Part shown: positions 51,715-60,800 of the stretch, piece after piece
Numbering within the stretch: the first letter of the stretch is position 1
Layout: each line of letters starts with the position of its first letter
Origin: Micromonospora_G sp044901685
Lineage (GTDB): Bacteria; Actinomycetota; Actinomycetes; Mycobacteriales; Micromonosporaceae
Direction of reading: 5' to 3'
Assembly: GCF_044901685.1 (NCBI RefSeq)
Contig: NZ_JBJDPS010000006.1
Location: forward strand, 186,001 to 250,000
DNA length: 64,000 nt
The notes under the pieces: model-generated
The model's database searches: none
Seen by the model: only the letters and a program-made list of their open reading frames with translations
What the model was told of the DNA's origin: nothing
Program-made: the position numbers and the translations under genes

Positions 51715-52212
51715 GTGCGGACGCTGATCGCGACCCCTCGTCTGGAACTGCGTCCGTTCTGCATGGCGGACGCCGATGAGCTGCACACCATTTTCAGTGA
51801 CCCTGAGACCCACACCATCGGCGATGGCCCCTTCACCTCGGCCGAACAAACTCGTGCCTGGATCCGTCGGCGGGTCCAGGTCGCGCAGGAATCCGGACTG
51901 CTCTGGTACGCCGTACGCGCGCGCCTTGGGGGTGACCTGCTGGGCAACTGTGGCCTGTTCTTCGGCCGGGTCGGGCAGGTCGAGCCGGAGATCGGCTACG
52001 AGATCAGGCATTCGCACCAGGGCCAGGGGTTCGCCGGGGAGGCCGCCCACGCCGTGCTGGACGAGGGGCTGGCAGCCGCTGTCCCTCGCGTCTGGGCAAC
52101 GATTCGACCGCACAACGTCGCGTCGCTCCGTATCGCAGCCAAGATCGGCATGAGTGAGCGGTATACGAAGGTCGACGCCCGTGGTCCGCTCATCTACCTC
52201 GCGCGTCCCTGA
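51715..52212 (+). CDS. GNAT acetyltransferase, RimJ/RimL-like
   Basis: 165 residues; GTG 51715 follows GGGAG, and ATG 51700 is the alternative. The RimJ/RimL pattern is clear: LIATPRLELRPFCMADADEL, GNCGLFFGRVGQVEPEIGYE, RHSHQGQGFAGEAAHAVLDE (acetyl-CoA loop Q-G-x-G) and PHNVASLRIAAKIGM. It would acetylate a protein N-terminus or a small amine such as an antibiotic. No operon partner is evident; a 107-bp gap follows the NYN gene. Confidence 0.88.
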   Translation: MRTLIATPRLELRPFCMADADELHTIFSDPETHTIGDGPFTSAEQTRAWIRRRVQVAQESGLLWYAVRARLGGDLLGNCGLFFGRVGQVEPEIGYEIRHSHQGQGFAGEAAHAVLDEGLAAAVPRVWATIRPHNVASLRIAAKIGMSERYTKVDARGPLIYLARP

Positions 52213-52353
52213 GGATCGGACCGTTCGAGGGGCGGGCGGCGGAACCGGTGTTTGCGGAAGCTGAGGTCGGTCCCGCCGCCAGCCGACGACGTACTACCCA
52301 CATCCAGTCGAGTGAGAACGCTTGTCAGACCAGGTGACGGACCATTTAATCGG

Positions 52354-53178
52354 TCACCAGAGGTCGAGGTGTTCGAGTATTTGGGCGGCTCGGGGGAGGG
52401 GCGGGGTGGGTTGCCCCGTGACGATGTCGGCGGGCAGGGCGACGTCGTCGCGCAGGCGGATGATGTCGCGCCACGCGAGGACCTGGTCCCACTGCTCACG
52501 CACCTCCCGGCAGCGGGGGCTGTCCAGCCGGGGTGAAGCGGGCAGATCTTCGAGGTGCAGACCGCCGGACAGCAGGGAGGCCGCGGTCTTGGGGCCGATG
52601 CCTCTGATGCCGGGGATGTTGTCTGCGGGGTCTCCGGTCAGGGCCCGGTAGTCGGGCCACTGACGGGGCAGTACGCCGAATCGCCGCTGCACGTCGGCGC
52701 CGGTGAGTTCGGCTCGCGTCGGGGTGAGGATCGTGACGGTGTCGTCGAGGAGCTGGTAGAAGTCCCGGTCGCCGGAGAAGCAGATGACGGGGCGTCCCTG
52801 CCTGGTGGCGGCGCTGATCGCGGTGGCGAGTACGTCGTCGCCTTCGTGGTTGTCGAGTTCGGCCCATCTCACGCAGGCGGCGCTGAGCGCCTGTTTCACG
52901 GCCGGGAGGGATTTGATCGGGGTGTGATCGGCGGTGGCGCGGTTGGCTTTGTAGGTCGGCTCGGCGCGGACACGATCCGCCGTGCCGAACTCTCCGTCGA
53001 AGACGACGACCATTTCGCTGTCGGGGGCGTGCAGGTGGTGGGCTTTCCGAGCGAGGGCGAGGAAGCCGAACACGCCGGTGAGGTCGCGGGTACGGTCGCG
53101 GCTCATGATCCGGGCCGGGAAACCGAACCAGGCGCGGTAGAGCAGATGGTGTCCGTCGACGGCGAACAGCGCAGTCAC
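52354..53178 (-). CDS. Stand-alone 5'-3' exonuclease (Pol I N-terminal type)
   Basis: 274 residues; GTG 53178 with GGGAGG upstream is used instead of the longer frame. The FEN-type nuclease core has its metal residues in LFAVDGHHLLYRAWFG, MVVVFDGEFG, NHEGDDVLATAI and CFSGDRDFYQLLDD, and the helix-3-turn-helix DNA-binding part is DYRALTGDPADNIPGIRGIG. This is the 5'-nuclease domain of DNA polymerase I without polymerase. It would remove flaps or RNA primers during replication of the element. It lies close to SSB and primase genes further right but is transcribed alone. Confidence 0.9.
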   Translation of the reverse strand: MTALFAVDGHHLLYRAWFGFPARIMSRDRTRDLTGVFGFLALARKAHHLHAPDSEMVVVFDGEFGTADRVRAEPTYKANRATADHTPIKSLPAVKQALSAACVRWAELDNHEGDDVLATAISAATRQGRPVICFSGDRDFYQLLDDTVTILTPTRAELTGADVQRRFGVLPRQWPDYRALTGDPADNIPGIRGIGPKTAASLLSGGLHLEDLPASPRLDSPRCREVREQWDQVLAWRDIIRLRDDVALPADIVTGQPTPPLPRAAQILEHLDLW

Positions 53179-53701
53179 AGAGGGCCTCCCAGGCGCGGGT
53201 AGTTTGCCTGTGACCGTGGCGGCGGGTGCTCGTCGCCGAACTCTGAGAAGAGTACCGGCCGAACGACGCAGGTCAGAGAACCAACGCGAGGTGTCGGCCA
53301 AGTCTGAACAAGGTCCGGTGCTCGACAAGGTGTACCCGGTCTGAAGCCGAGAGAGACGCTCTCCGTCGCACGGTACTTCGACAGTGCGGACGACCGGGCC
53401 GCTCGGGCTCCCTTGCCGCTGGCGGCGATCGTCCTGGCGGATGTCTGCTCGTCCGCAGCATCGGTCAGCTGTCTGGACCTTGACGCCTGAGGAGCTGAGA
53501 CGCGTGCACGTACTTCCGGTACGAGCCCGCTGACTAGGTCTGGAACCTGAACCTCAAACGCCTCCGAACGTGCCAACAGCCCCGCGCTTCCTGCGGCTCC
53601 GATACCCCTACCCTCAGGCAGAGACAGCGGTCCGGCAGCTCCGCGAGGAACTGGGCTTCCTCTAAACGGCGATGGCGCTTGCCCGTCTCGGCTCTCGGCC
53701 G
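53179..53701. other. Intergenic region, possible gene remnant
   Basis: About 520 bp between two minus-strand genes. A plus-strand frame ending at TAA near 53666 (RYPYPQAETAVRQLREELGF) looks like a protein C-terminus but has no start, so it may be a decayed gene end. No repeat, RNA gene or terminator stands out. Confidence 0.35.
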
Positions 53702-54682
53702 TTAGGGGCGTGTCAGCTGGTTCAGCGCCGACGGTCCCCACCCGGTCGGGTCGTCGCCGGGTGGCACCATCGCGAGGGCTTGCCAGAGCAGGAGGATGTT
53801 CAACCAGCTCGCCTCGGTCGGAGTCAGCGGGTGCACGGACTCGTAGCCGGCGAGGAACGCCGCGCGAACCTCGGCCGACACCGGCCTCCAGTTGTGGTAG
53901 CGGGTGCCGAGCAGGACCGCCGCGCGGGCGAGCTCGACGAGCCGGTGGTCATGCTGGGCCTCCTCGAAGTCGAGGATCGCGGCGACCTCACCGTGGGCAC
54001 ACAGAATGTTGGCGGAGCGGAAATCGAAATGAACGAGCTGCCGCGGAAGTTGGCCGGGTGGTGCGTTGGCGACCAACCCGCGCAGCGTGTCACGAGCGGC
54101 TACCGGCAGATGGTCGGCGCGGGAGTCGAGCCAGTCGGTAATCCGGACCGTCAACGGCTTGGGCGGTACGGCGAGCGCGGGAATCTGGTCGGCGTTCGGG
54201 TATGCCGCCAGCGCGTCCTGCAAGCGGGCCAGTACGGCTCCGGCCGCCTGCACCTGGTGGAGATCAGCGGTGTCGAGGAGGTCGCCCACGATCTCGCGTT
54301 GCAGGCCCATCGAGACACGGTCGACCTCGACCTGAAGACGGCCGTCTCGGGCGGGAACCGGCGCCGAAACCGGCAGCTGTCGGCTGTGAAGCCAGCTGGT
54401 GAGACGCGCCGTCTGCGCCAAACGCGGGAAACGCTCGGGCATCACCGACCACTTCGCCAGCAGTCGGCCGGACGGCGTGCCGACCCACGCGAGCGCGTTG
54501 CCGTCGCTCATCACGATCTGTTCGCAGGAGTCGATGTGAACGCCCCAGTGCTCGTCCAGCGTGTCGGCAACCCAGGAGCCGGCGGCGTGCCCGTCGCTGA
54601 AGCCGAACCTTGCGTTGAGCGTGTGGTGGGGGTCCTGCGCCTCCCACAACATCTCCAACACCGGCGCCTGCGACTCGACCAT
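53702..54682 (-). CDS. APH/choline-kinase-family phosphotransferase
   Basis: 326 residues, complete. The N-terminal lobe has LAWVGTPSGRLLAKWSV (the ATP-binding Lys in LAKW). The catalytic loop is VHFDFRSANILC and the metal site ILDFEEAQHDHR. The C-terminal helices (FLAGYESVHPLTPTEASWLN) complete the fold. Substrates in the family include aminoglycosides, choline, homoserine and fructosamine; none is predictable here. Unlike the kinase pseudogene at 48894, this copy is intact, and the two sequences are not close. It lies 117 bp from the end of the relaxase gene, on the same strand. Confidence 0.85.
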   Translation of the reverse strand: MVESQAPVLEMLWEAQDPHHTLNARFGFSDGHAAGSWVADTLDEHWGVHIDSCEQIVMSDGNALAWVGTPSGRLLAKWSVMPERFPRLAQTARLTSWLHSRQLPVSAPVPARDGRLQVEVDRVSMGLQREIVGDLLDTADLHQVQAAGAVLARLQDALAAYPNADQIPALAVPPKPLTVRITDWLDSRADHLPVAARDTLRGLVANAPPGQLPRQLVHFDFRSANILCAHGEVAAILDFEEAQHDHRLVELARAAVLLGTRYHNWRPVSAEVRAAFLAGYESVHPLTPTEASWLNILLLWQALAMVPPGDDPTGWGPSALNQLTRP

Positions 54683-54799
54683 GCGGCGTATCCCATCACA
54701 GGACCGGCGGATTGGTGCTGACGTCAGCTGAACTGGTGCCGCCGCTCGGCAGTTGGCGCTTCGGCCTGCGGAGTTTGAGACGGGTAGTGAGCGGCACGC

Positions 54800-57700
54800 T
54801 CACCAGGAAATTTCGATGCCGGGGTGAGGCTGCGGGTGTTCGAGGGGCGGTTCGAAGGTGGGTTGGTGCAGGGTGGCCGGACGCGTTGTTGCTGGGGGCG
54901 GTGGCGGCGTGGGGGTGGTGATGGGTGGTGGGGTGAGGTGTCCGCGGTTGATGAGTTCGGTTTGTAGGTGGGTGGCGTAGGTGGGTGCGGTGAGGAGGGT
55001 GTCGGCGTCGCCGTGGCGGGGGCCGAGCCAGTCGTCGCCGAGCCGGGCGGCGACTGCGCTGGTGATGTTGTCGCGGTCGGTGTCGGGTAGGGCGAGGTAG
55101 ACGTCGGCGGTGATCCGAACGGTGATCGGGTCTGCTGGGGTGTGGTGTGGGTGGCGGGCGGCGAGTACGGCGTCGACGGTGTGGAGGTATGCCTGGTGCC
55201 CGGAGTGGTGCGCGGGGACGTACGCGCCGAGTGGTTGGGTGGGGTCGTCGAGGGTGATCTGGTGCTGGTCGCGGTAGGCGGCCACGGTCGACGCGTGCCG
55301 CATCCATTCGGTGAGTGTGCGGGCGTCGGTCGGGGGTTCGCCTAGTCCGGCGAGCCAGGCGGGCCGGCTGGTGATCGTGTTCATGGTCAGGTTGTGGACG
55401 CGTTCGTTGATGAGCTGGCTGATGTTGTTGAGGTAGGTGTCCCATTCCGGGTTGGTGGTCTGCGGGGTGGATTCGAGCCACGGCAGCGGCCCGGCCGTGG
55501 GGACTGGCCGGGTGAGGTGTTGGAGCTGGTGGCGTATGCCGTCGAGGTCGCTGCCGGGGCGTGCGGCGGCGAGGAGATGCTCGGCGGGATGCCCGTGGGC
55601 CTCTGCGGCTTTCAGGGTCCAGGCGAGAGTGCGCCAGGCGTCGGTGGTGCCGGGTTGTGCTGGTGGTGGGGTGGTGTCGAGGTGGTGGTTGAGGCGCCAG
55701 GCGAGGACTTCGGAGAGGGACCGAGCGTCGTAAAGCGGTCGGGAGATGACGGCGGTGGCCACGGCGGTGAGGGGGTCGTGGCCGGCGTGTTCGGCGCGTC
55801 GGATCGCGTTACGCAACGCCGGCCAAGCCGACTCTCCCGCGGCGCGGGAGGCATCGCGGTCACCGAGGACAGCGGCGAGGATTCGCTGGTGATCGACGAC
55901 TCCGGTGGCTGGGTCGGTGTGGAGCAGCCGGGGTGCACGGGTGCCGTCGACCGGGTTCATGGGGTCGGTGGTGCGCAGGATGGGCTGAAGCAGGGCGGCG
56001 TAGCGGGTGGTGTCCGCGACGGTCGGCTGGGACAGGGCCGGGGCCGGCCGGCGGCCGTCGATGTGGTCATTGATACGCCAAGCGAGGAGTTGCGCCGGGG
56101 AGTCGGCGGCGGCGAGGGTGCCACGGCGGGCGGTCGCGGCGAGAACCTGCTGCAGATCCCACCCCTGCGCTTCGGCGGTGCGCAATGCGCGGACAACCGC
56201 CGCCCAGGCCGGGTCTCGGTACAGCCCGCTGCCGTCCGGACCGAGCGTGCCGGTGACGAGAGTCCGCAGGCGCGCGGTGTCGGCAATTTCGCTGGCGTAG
56301 CGCAGACGCGGGACGAGCGTGGCGAGGCTGAGCGCGTCCTCCTTCGCGCGGGCTATGGCCTCCGTCGCGGACGGTTGCGCACCCTCTGTCGCGAGGACGG
56401 TTTCCAGGATCTCCCGGGCGTCGCGGGCGTGCCGGTCGTAGACGGTTCGGTCCATTCGGGCGTCTTCGTCGAGGGGGAGGATGCGGTGGGTGACGGCGTA
56501 GAGGATGGTGTGGTGGCGGGCGCGGGTGGCGGCGACGTAGAGGCTTTCGCGGGTCATGTCGTCGGTGATCAGCGCGTGCGCGGTGTCGACGGTCGACCCT
56601 TGGGCGCGGTGGGTGGTGGTGGCGTAGAGCAGTTCGACCTGGGTTGCCACGTAGGCGGCGGGCAGGGTGAGGGTGCCGCCGTGGCCGAGGTGTTGGACCT
56701 TGAGGGAGCCGTCGCGGCGGCGGGCGGTGACGGTCCAGGCGTCGCCGTTACGGACCCAGTCCTTGCCTCGGTTGCAGGTCATTTTCCGGTCGTTGCCGCG
56801 GGTGACGATCCAGTCCCCACGCCCGGCGAGGTTCCCGTCGTGCAGGACGACACCTTCGGTTTCGACCTGCCCGGCGGCGACACGGTCGGCGCGGGCCCGT
56901 GCGGACAGGGCGGTCACCCCCGTGGTGGTGGATGACGACATGAGGGTTTTGAGGCCGTTGGTCATGTCGGTGTGCCAGGCGTTGTATGCCTGCTCGATCA
57001 TCGCTTCGGCCGAGCCGCCTCGGATCCGGTTGTTGGCCTGGTAGTAGTCGATGGCGGTGGTGTCGCCGTCGCGGAGCCGGCGGGTGGCGTCGGCTTCGGC
57101 GGCGCTGGTGAACCGGTGCAGGTGGGTGAGTTCGACCGCGCCGACCTCGGTCGCGAGCAGGCGCAGGGCGCCGCCGGACTCAACCGCCGAGAGTTGCCGG
57201 TAGTCGCCGAGCAGCCGGATCACCGCACCGTGGCGGGTGGCGATGCCGCGCAGGGTGTCGAGGTTACGGGTGCCGGCCAAGCCGGCTTCGTCAACCAGGA
57301 TCACGTCACCGGGTCGGACATGAAAGAAGGCTTTCTGCGCCGGCAGCGTGCCGTCGCGGCGTGGTGCGGGTTGACCGTGGGTGAGGTGTTCGTAGACGAA
57401 CTTATGCAGGTTCTCGGCCGGAACACCAAGGTCAGCGGAGAGGACGGCCGCCGCCGCGGCGGAGGTGGCGAGGGGGATGAGTCGCTGGCCGTGGGCGGCG
57501 AGGACGTGTTGGTAGGCGTGCATGGTGGTGGTCTTGCCGGCACCGGCGGGGCCTAGGCCGACGGTGATGAGGCGGGGGTCGGTGGCGAACGCGACGACCA
57601 TGGCCCGCTGACCCGGGTCGAGTGTCTTACCGAAGGTGGCCTCGTAACCGTCGAGGATGGTGTGCACGGCCAGTGGTGCGCACTTGGGGATGGTGGGGGT

Positions 57701-59326
57701 GTGCGCGGCGTTGAGGAGGCGTTGTTCGGCGTCGAGGATTTCCTGGCTGGTGTAGCGCATCGCCGTGTGCTGGACGAACACCGATGTCCCGTCCGGGCGC
57801 CGCAACGCGGCCGGTTCGACCAGGTCGGGCTGGGCGGTGACGGGCACGCACAACGACCCGATCGCCTCACCGACAACCCGGTTGAGCAGCATCGCACGGT
57901 CGTCGGTGGAGGCGAACCGGATGCCGTCCGGGAACTGCGTGTGCGGTGGTTCGCGGAGCAGCCGGTCGGCTTCGGCCCGCAGGTTCCACACCGTCCAGGT
58001 CGACCGGGATCCCTCCGTCCGGCCCACCGTCAGCGATGCCAGGGCGCCGATCTGGGCTGTGGATAGTTCTGTGGAAAACGGTGCGCGGACCGCCTCCGGT
58101 TTGGGCGCGGCGACCGTCTTCACGAGGTGGCGTAGTGCCGTTTGGCCATGGGTGGTGGTGAGGCGTTCGGCCCATTCGGTCCGGTGCGCTGCCAGTGATC
58201 GGGGTTTGGGTTTGGGTCCTCGGGTGTCGAGGTTGGCTTGCCCGGCGAGCCGGAACGCGGCCTGGTTGTCCGGGTCGTGGCCGTGCGCCCGGCGGAAGTC
58301 GACGATGAGCTGTTCGTAGCGGGCCTCGATGTTTGACCGCCGGGAGGAGAACGTCTTCACGAACTCGATGGGCATGCCGGCGACTTCCCGTACGGGGTGG
58401 CGTTTGGCGGCGGTGTCGGGGCGGACTTCGAAGTCGACGCCGAGGTGCTGGGTGGCGAGGGTTTCGACGGTGGAGTTGTAGTGCTCCGACGCGGCCACCG
58501 CGATCCGGTAGAGGGCGCGGCCGTCGAGGCTGCGCCACTTCCCGTCCACTCCCTTGATCTTGTTGCTGATCGGCACGTGGGTATGCAGGTTCGGATCGCC
58601 GTCGCGGGAGTCGTAGTGGTCGAACACCGCGTACATCAACCCGTGGGTACCGATCTGCGCCTGCCCGACGTCACCGATCCGGGTGAACGCGGCATGCTCG
58701 TCCAGTAGTGCGAGGGCGGAGTCGCGGGCCTGCTCATGCACGGCCCGCACCGCGTCTCGAACCCACTGCCGCTCGTCCAGGGCCCAGAGCAGGACGAGGG
58801 ACTTGACCGGGGTGAACACCAGGTCGTAGCCGGCGACACCGCCACGCGCCCGGCGGGCCTCCTCCATGCGGATCTTGCCGACCTCGGCCTGCGTCGGCTC
58901 CCGCCCGGCCTCCGCCCTAATCACTGCAAGGCGCTCGTCCACACGGGTGTCGAAGTCTTCGAGGGTCTTGTAGACCGGGAACCGCCGCCCGAGGGTGGCG
59001 TGCCGGATCGCCTGCTGCGTCACCTCGGCCAGCTGTACTTCGGTCATCCCAGCGCGGGTGTGCTCAGCCAGGTAGGCGGCGATGAGCCGGTCGGCGTCGG
59101 GGTGCATGCCCTGCCCGAACAGGTGCCTCATCTGCTGCTCGGTCACCTGACCGGCCAGCCCGAGTTGGGCCAGGCCGCGTCCGCCCCACCGGCCGGGCGG
59201 GTTGCCGTTGGCGGTGTAGTAGTCGGCCGCGCTCTGCCCGGGTTCGCGGTCGTGGTCCCCGCCGACGACGTGTCGGGTGAGGTAGGTGTAGCCGTCGGCG
59301 ACGGACAACTTGTGCAACGTCATCAT
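54800..59326 (-). CDS. MobF-type relaxase-helicase (TraA/TrwC-like)
   Basis: 1508 residues. The relaxase domain (~1-330) has candidate nicking tyrosines Tyr13/Tyr15 (GYTYLTRHVV) and a second pair in ADYYTANG, the GRWGGRGLAQLGL segment typical of TrwC, and the HUH metal motif DPNLHTHVPISNK (~245). The helicase part has Walker A LGPAGAGKTTTMHAYQ (~590-602), Walker B VILVDEAGLAG (~678) and the superfamily 1 motif VI region TTHRAQGSTVDTAHALIT with ESLYVAATRARHH (~900-935). A long C-terminal region (~1000-1500) ends in a Pro-rich tail. It nicks oriT, stays on the DNA and unwinds it during transfer. The region upstream of its start is the likely oriT. Confidence 0.95.
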   Translation of the reverse strand: MMTLHKLSVADGYTYLTRHVVGGDHDREPGQSAADYYTANGNPPGRWGGRGLAQLGLAGQVTEQQMRHLFGQGMHPDADRLIAAYLAEHTRAGMTEVQLAEVTQQAIRHATLGRRFPVYKTLEDFDTRVDERLAVIRAEAGREPTQAEVGKIRMEEARRARGGVAGYDLVFTPVKSLVLLWALDERQWVRDAVRAVHEQARDSALALLDEHAAFTRIGDVGQAQIGTHGLMYAVFDHYDSRDGDPNLHTHVPISNKIKGVDGKWRSLDGRALYRIAVAASEHYNSTVETLATQHLGVDFEVRPDTAAKRHPVREVAGMPIEFVKTFSSRRSNIEARYEQLIVDFRRAHGHDPDNQAAFRLAGQANLDTRGPKPKPRSLAAHRTEWAERLTTTHGQTALRHLVKTVAAPKPEAVRAPFSTELSTAQIGALASLTVGRTEGSRSTWTVWNLRAEADRLLREPPHTQFPDGIRFASTDDRAMLLNRVVGEAIGSLCVPVTAQPDLVEPAALRRPDGTSVFVQHTAMRYTSQEILDAEQRLLNAAHTPTIPKCAPLAVHTILDGYEATFGKTLDPGQRAMVVAFATDPRLITVGLGPAGAGKTTTMHAYQHVLAAHGQRLIPLATSAAAAAVLSADLGVPAENLHKFVYEHLTHGQPAPRRDGTLPAQKAFFHVRPGDVILVDEAGLAGTRNLDTLRGIATRHGAVIRLLGDYRQLSAVESGGALRLLATEVGAVELTHLHRFTSAAEADATRRLRDGDTTAIDYYQANNRIRGGSAEAMIEQAYNAWHTDMTNGLKTLMSSSTTTGVTALSARARADRVAAGQVETEGVVLHDGNLAGRGDWIVTRGNDRKMTCNRGKDWVRNGDAWTVTARRRDGSLKVQHLGHGGTLTLPAAYVATQVELLYATTTHRAQGSTVDTAHALITDDMTRESLYVAATRARHHTILYAVTHRILPLDEDARMDRTVYDRHARDAREILETVLATEGAQPSATEAIARAKEDALSLATLVPRLRYASEIADTARLRTLVTGTLGPDGSGLYRDPAWAAVVRALRTAEAQGWDLQQVLAATARRGTLAAADSPAQLLAWRINDHIDGRRPAPALSQPTVADTTRYAALLQPILRTTDPMNPVDGTRAPRLLHTDPATGVVDHQRILAAVLGDRDASRAAGESAWPALRNAIRRAEHAGHDPLTAVATAVISRPLYDARSLSEVLAWRLNHHLDTTPPPAQPGTTDAWRTLAWTLKAAEAHGHPAEHLLAAARPGSDLDGIRHQLQHLTRPVPTAGPLPWLESTPQTTNPEWDTYLNNISQLINERVHNLTMNTITSRPAWLAGLGEPPTDARTLTEWMRHASTVAAYRDQHQITLDDPTQPLGAYVPAHHSGHQAYLHTVDAVLAARHPHHTPADPITVRITADVYLALPDTDRDNITSAVAARLGDDWLGPRHGDADTLLTAPTYATHLQTELINRGHLTPPPITTPTPPPPPATTRPATLHQPTFEPPLEHPQPHPGIEISW

Positions 59327-59635
59327 CGGAGCGACACCTCCCCATGGCTGTTATTCGGTGTCCGCGAATTCCGCTGTCTGTGGGCACGGTGGTGCCTTTT
59401 GGTGTGTGCGGAATGGGGACGGTAGCCGCCGGAGGTGATCCATGACAAGAGCATCTGCAAGAGGTGTGTGGGAGTTCTCTTTTAGGGTGAGGTTTTGGTG
59501 TTTTGGCTGGTGGAAGGGTTGTAGTGGTGGGGTTTCGGGGGTTTTTGCTTTCGGTTGTTTTCAGTTGCCTTGATGTGTATTGAATTTGCGACTTGGGCTT
59601 GAGTGGATTGCTTTTCCGTGGCTATCGTCTGGGCT
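59327..59635. other. Candidate oriT region with nested inverted repeats and GT-rich tract
   Basis: The 310-bp divergent region between the relaxase and the small plus-strand gene. ATTCCGC (59368-59374) and GCGGAAT (59408-59414) enclose a second inverted pair, GGCAC (59383-59387) and GTGCC (59392-59396), around GGTG. From ~59455 to 59640 the plus strand is very poor in C (9 C in the 120 bases 59461-59580) and rich in G and T, unlike anything else in the window. Nested repeats next to a MobF relaxase and a strongly strand-biased tract fit an origin of transfer, but no nick site can be assigned. Confidence 0.5.
59442..59573 (+). CDS. Possible 43-aa peptide with consensus ribosome site
   Basis: ATG 59442 directly follows GGAGGTGATCC, the exact complement of a 16S rRNA 3' end, which is the strongest Shine-Dalgarno sequence in the window. 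The peptide (MTRASARGVWEFSFRVRFWC...) is rich in Trp, Phe, Gly and Cys because of the GT-rich DNA. It could be a translated leader for the gene at 59636, a real small protein or a coincidence of oriT sequence. Confidence 0.3.
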   Translation: MTRASARGVWEFSFRVRFWCFGWWKGCSGGVSGVFAFGCFQLP

Positions 59636-60106
59636 ATGGTGAAGCGATTGAGTGGTGCTGGTGTGAACAGGTCGGCGGCGCGGCGGGCGTCGGAGGTGGC
59701 GGCGGCGAGGTTGGCGCGGCGGGCGGTGCACGAGGCGGCGGTGACGGCGGCGGTGGGGCTCTACTTCGACCGGTCCGGGCGGGCGGCGCAGGTCCGGGAG
59801 GAGGCGGGGGAGCGAGCACGCAGGATCATCACCGAGGCGGAGGCCGCGGCGGCGCTGCTCGACCGGGATGCGGAAGCGGCGGTGGCGCGGCTGAAGGAGC
59901 TCGGCGAGCCGGTGGTGGAGATTGCGGGGATGACCGGTCTACCGGTGTCCGGGGTCCGCGCGGCTGTGGCACGAGCAGGCGTTACCCCGGCGGCCGGGCT
60001 CGTTGCGGAGGAGGACAGCGAGGGCCAGGGGGATGAGGCGCCCGGCGGGGGTGGGGTTGCAGAGGCGAGCGGCGTGGCGTCGGGGGAGCGGCGGGAGTGG
60101 GAGTGA
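59636..60106 (+). CDS. Small HTH-like protein, possible relaxosome accessory
   Basis: 156 residues from ATG 59636. An Ala/Arg-rich helical N-terminus (SAARRASEVAAARLARRAVH) leads into a long helix (REEAGERARRIITEAEAAAA) and a short HTH-like unit (VEIAGMTGLPVSGVRAAVAR). The C-terminal 40 residues are Gly/Glu-rich and probably disordered. It is divergent from the relaxase across the oriT-like region, the usual place for an oriT-binding accessory protein. That role is inferred from context. A strong hairpin follows 4 bp after its stop. Confidence 0.6.
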   Translation: MVKRLSGAGVNRSAARRASEVAAARLARRAVHEAAVTAAVGLYFDRSGRAAQVREEAGERARRIITEAEAAAALLDRDAEAAVARLKELGEPVVEIAGMTGLPVSGVRAAVARAGVTPAAGLVAEEDSEGQGDEAPGGGGVAEASGVASGERREWE

Positions 60107-60110
60107 CGCG

Positions 60111-60148
60111 CGGACAGGGCCGGACCCAGGTGGGTCCGGCCCTGTCCG
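60111..60148. terminator. Bidirectional terminator, 17-bp perfect stem
   Basis: CGGACAGGGCCGGACCC and its exact complement flank the loop AGGT. The hairpin lies 5 bp after the stop of the plus-strand gene and 11 bp after the stop of the minus-strand 53-aa gene, so it can serve both. Confidence 0.85.
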
Positions 60149-60158
60149 TGTTGGTGGA

Positions 60159-60320
60159 TTAGCGGTGGCGGTAGCGGACGACCATTCGGTACTCGGCCAG
60201 GTCGGCGGGGCTGCTGGGGTCGTAGAAGTCCTTCTGGCCGACCAGGACGAACCGGTGGCGTCGGGTCGGGTTGGCGTTGCCGCTGCGGCGGTAGTCGGTG
60301 GACTGGTTGGTGTGGCGCAT
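60159..60320 (-). CDS. Small basic protein, 53 aa
   Basis: ATG 60320 has CAGGAGG 7 bp upstream, an excellent site, and the frame ends at TAA 60159. The sequence is basic and polar at first (MRHTNQSTDYRRSGNANPTR), then forms a likely strand-loop-strand (HRFVLVGQKDFYDP, LAEYRMVVRYRHR). The VGQKDFYDPSSPADLAEYRM region looks like part of a small beta domain. Function is unknown; binding to DNA is possible from its charge. It is preceded by a ~480-bp leader that contains a structured repeat shared with the SSB gene at 62140. Confidence 0.6.
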   Translation of the reverse strand: MRHTNQSTDYRRSGNANPTRRHRFVLVGQKDFYDPSSPADLAEYRMVVRYRHR

Positions 60321-60380
60321 GACGATGCCTCCTGGCGGTGTGGACCGGGTGCGGCGGTGCCCTGCGGGTCTGGCCCCGGG

Positions 60381-60515
60381 GTGCCGCGCTGACAGATCGG
60401 TGAGGGACCGGCCATGGCCAGCGGGCAGGCAAGAAAGCCAGGCAAAAGATCTTGGAAGCGCAGCGGCCGGGGAGCGAAGCGGACCGGGCCAAGATGTTTT
60501 GACGGCTCTTGCCTG
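60381..60515. repeat. Structured repeat, copy A
   Basis: Shared with copy B at 62631: GTGCCGCGCTGAC, then an inverted pair AAAAGATCTTGG (60444-60455) and CCAAGATGTTTT (60489-60500) around a spacer containing GAGCGAAGCGGACC. In copy A an outer pair, CAGGCAAGA (60426-60434) and TCTTGCCTG (60507-60515), extends the stem. It lies between the genes at 60801 and 60159, both minus strand. Read on the minus strand, the stem is followed by a U-run, as in a terminator or attenuator. The rest of 60321-60800 holds no gene I can support. Confidence 0.65.
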
Positions 60516-60800
60516 ACGCGGCCTGGTCGGTCACCACTGGGGCTGGCAAGCGCGGCACCCGCGGGCCAGCCGGGCGGCCCGTACGCCTCGCCCGCCGGGA
60601 TGAACGGTGTGGGACGCCAACGACTCCGGACAACGGCTCGGGCATCCAGTGCCCGGGGCACGGGCCGCCGCGTTCAACGGCGGGACTGCGTGCAGGGCTC
60701 CCACCACGCCGGCCAGGATGTGCGGTGCGATTCATCCGCCGCTGCGGCGGGATGCGGCAGGGCCGTCTCGGGCAAGCAACCCGTGAGGGCGCGGGATGCG

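Noticed and set aside
55394..56935. 513-codon plus-strand frame
   Set aside because: Antisense to the relaxase-helicase and Gly/Val-rich throughout; no ribosome site or motif.
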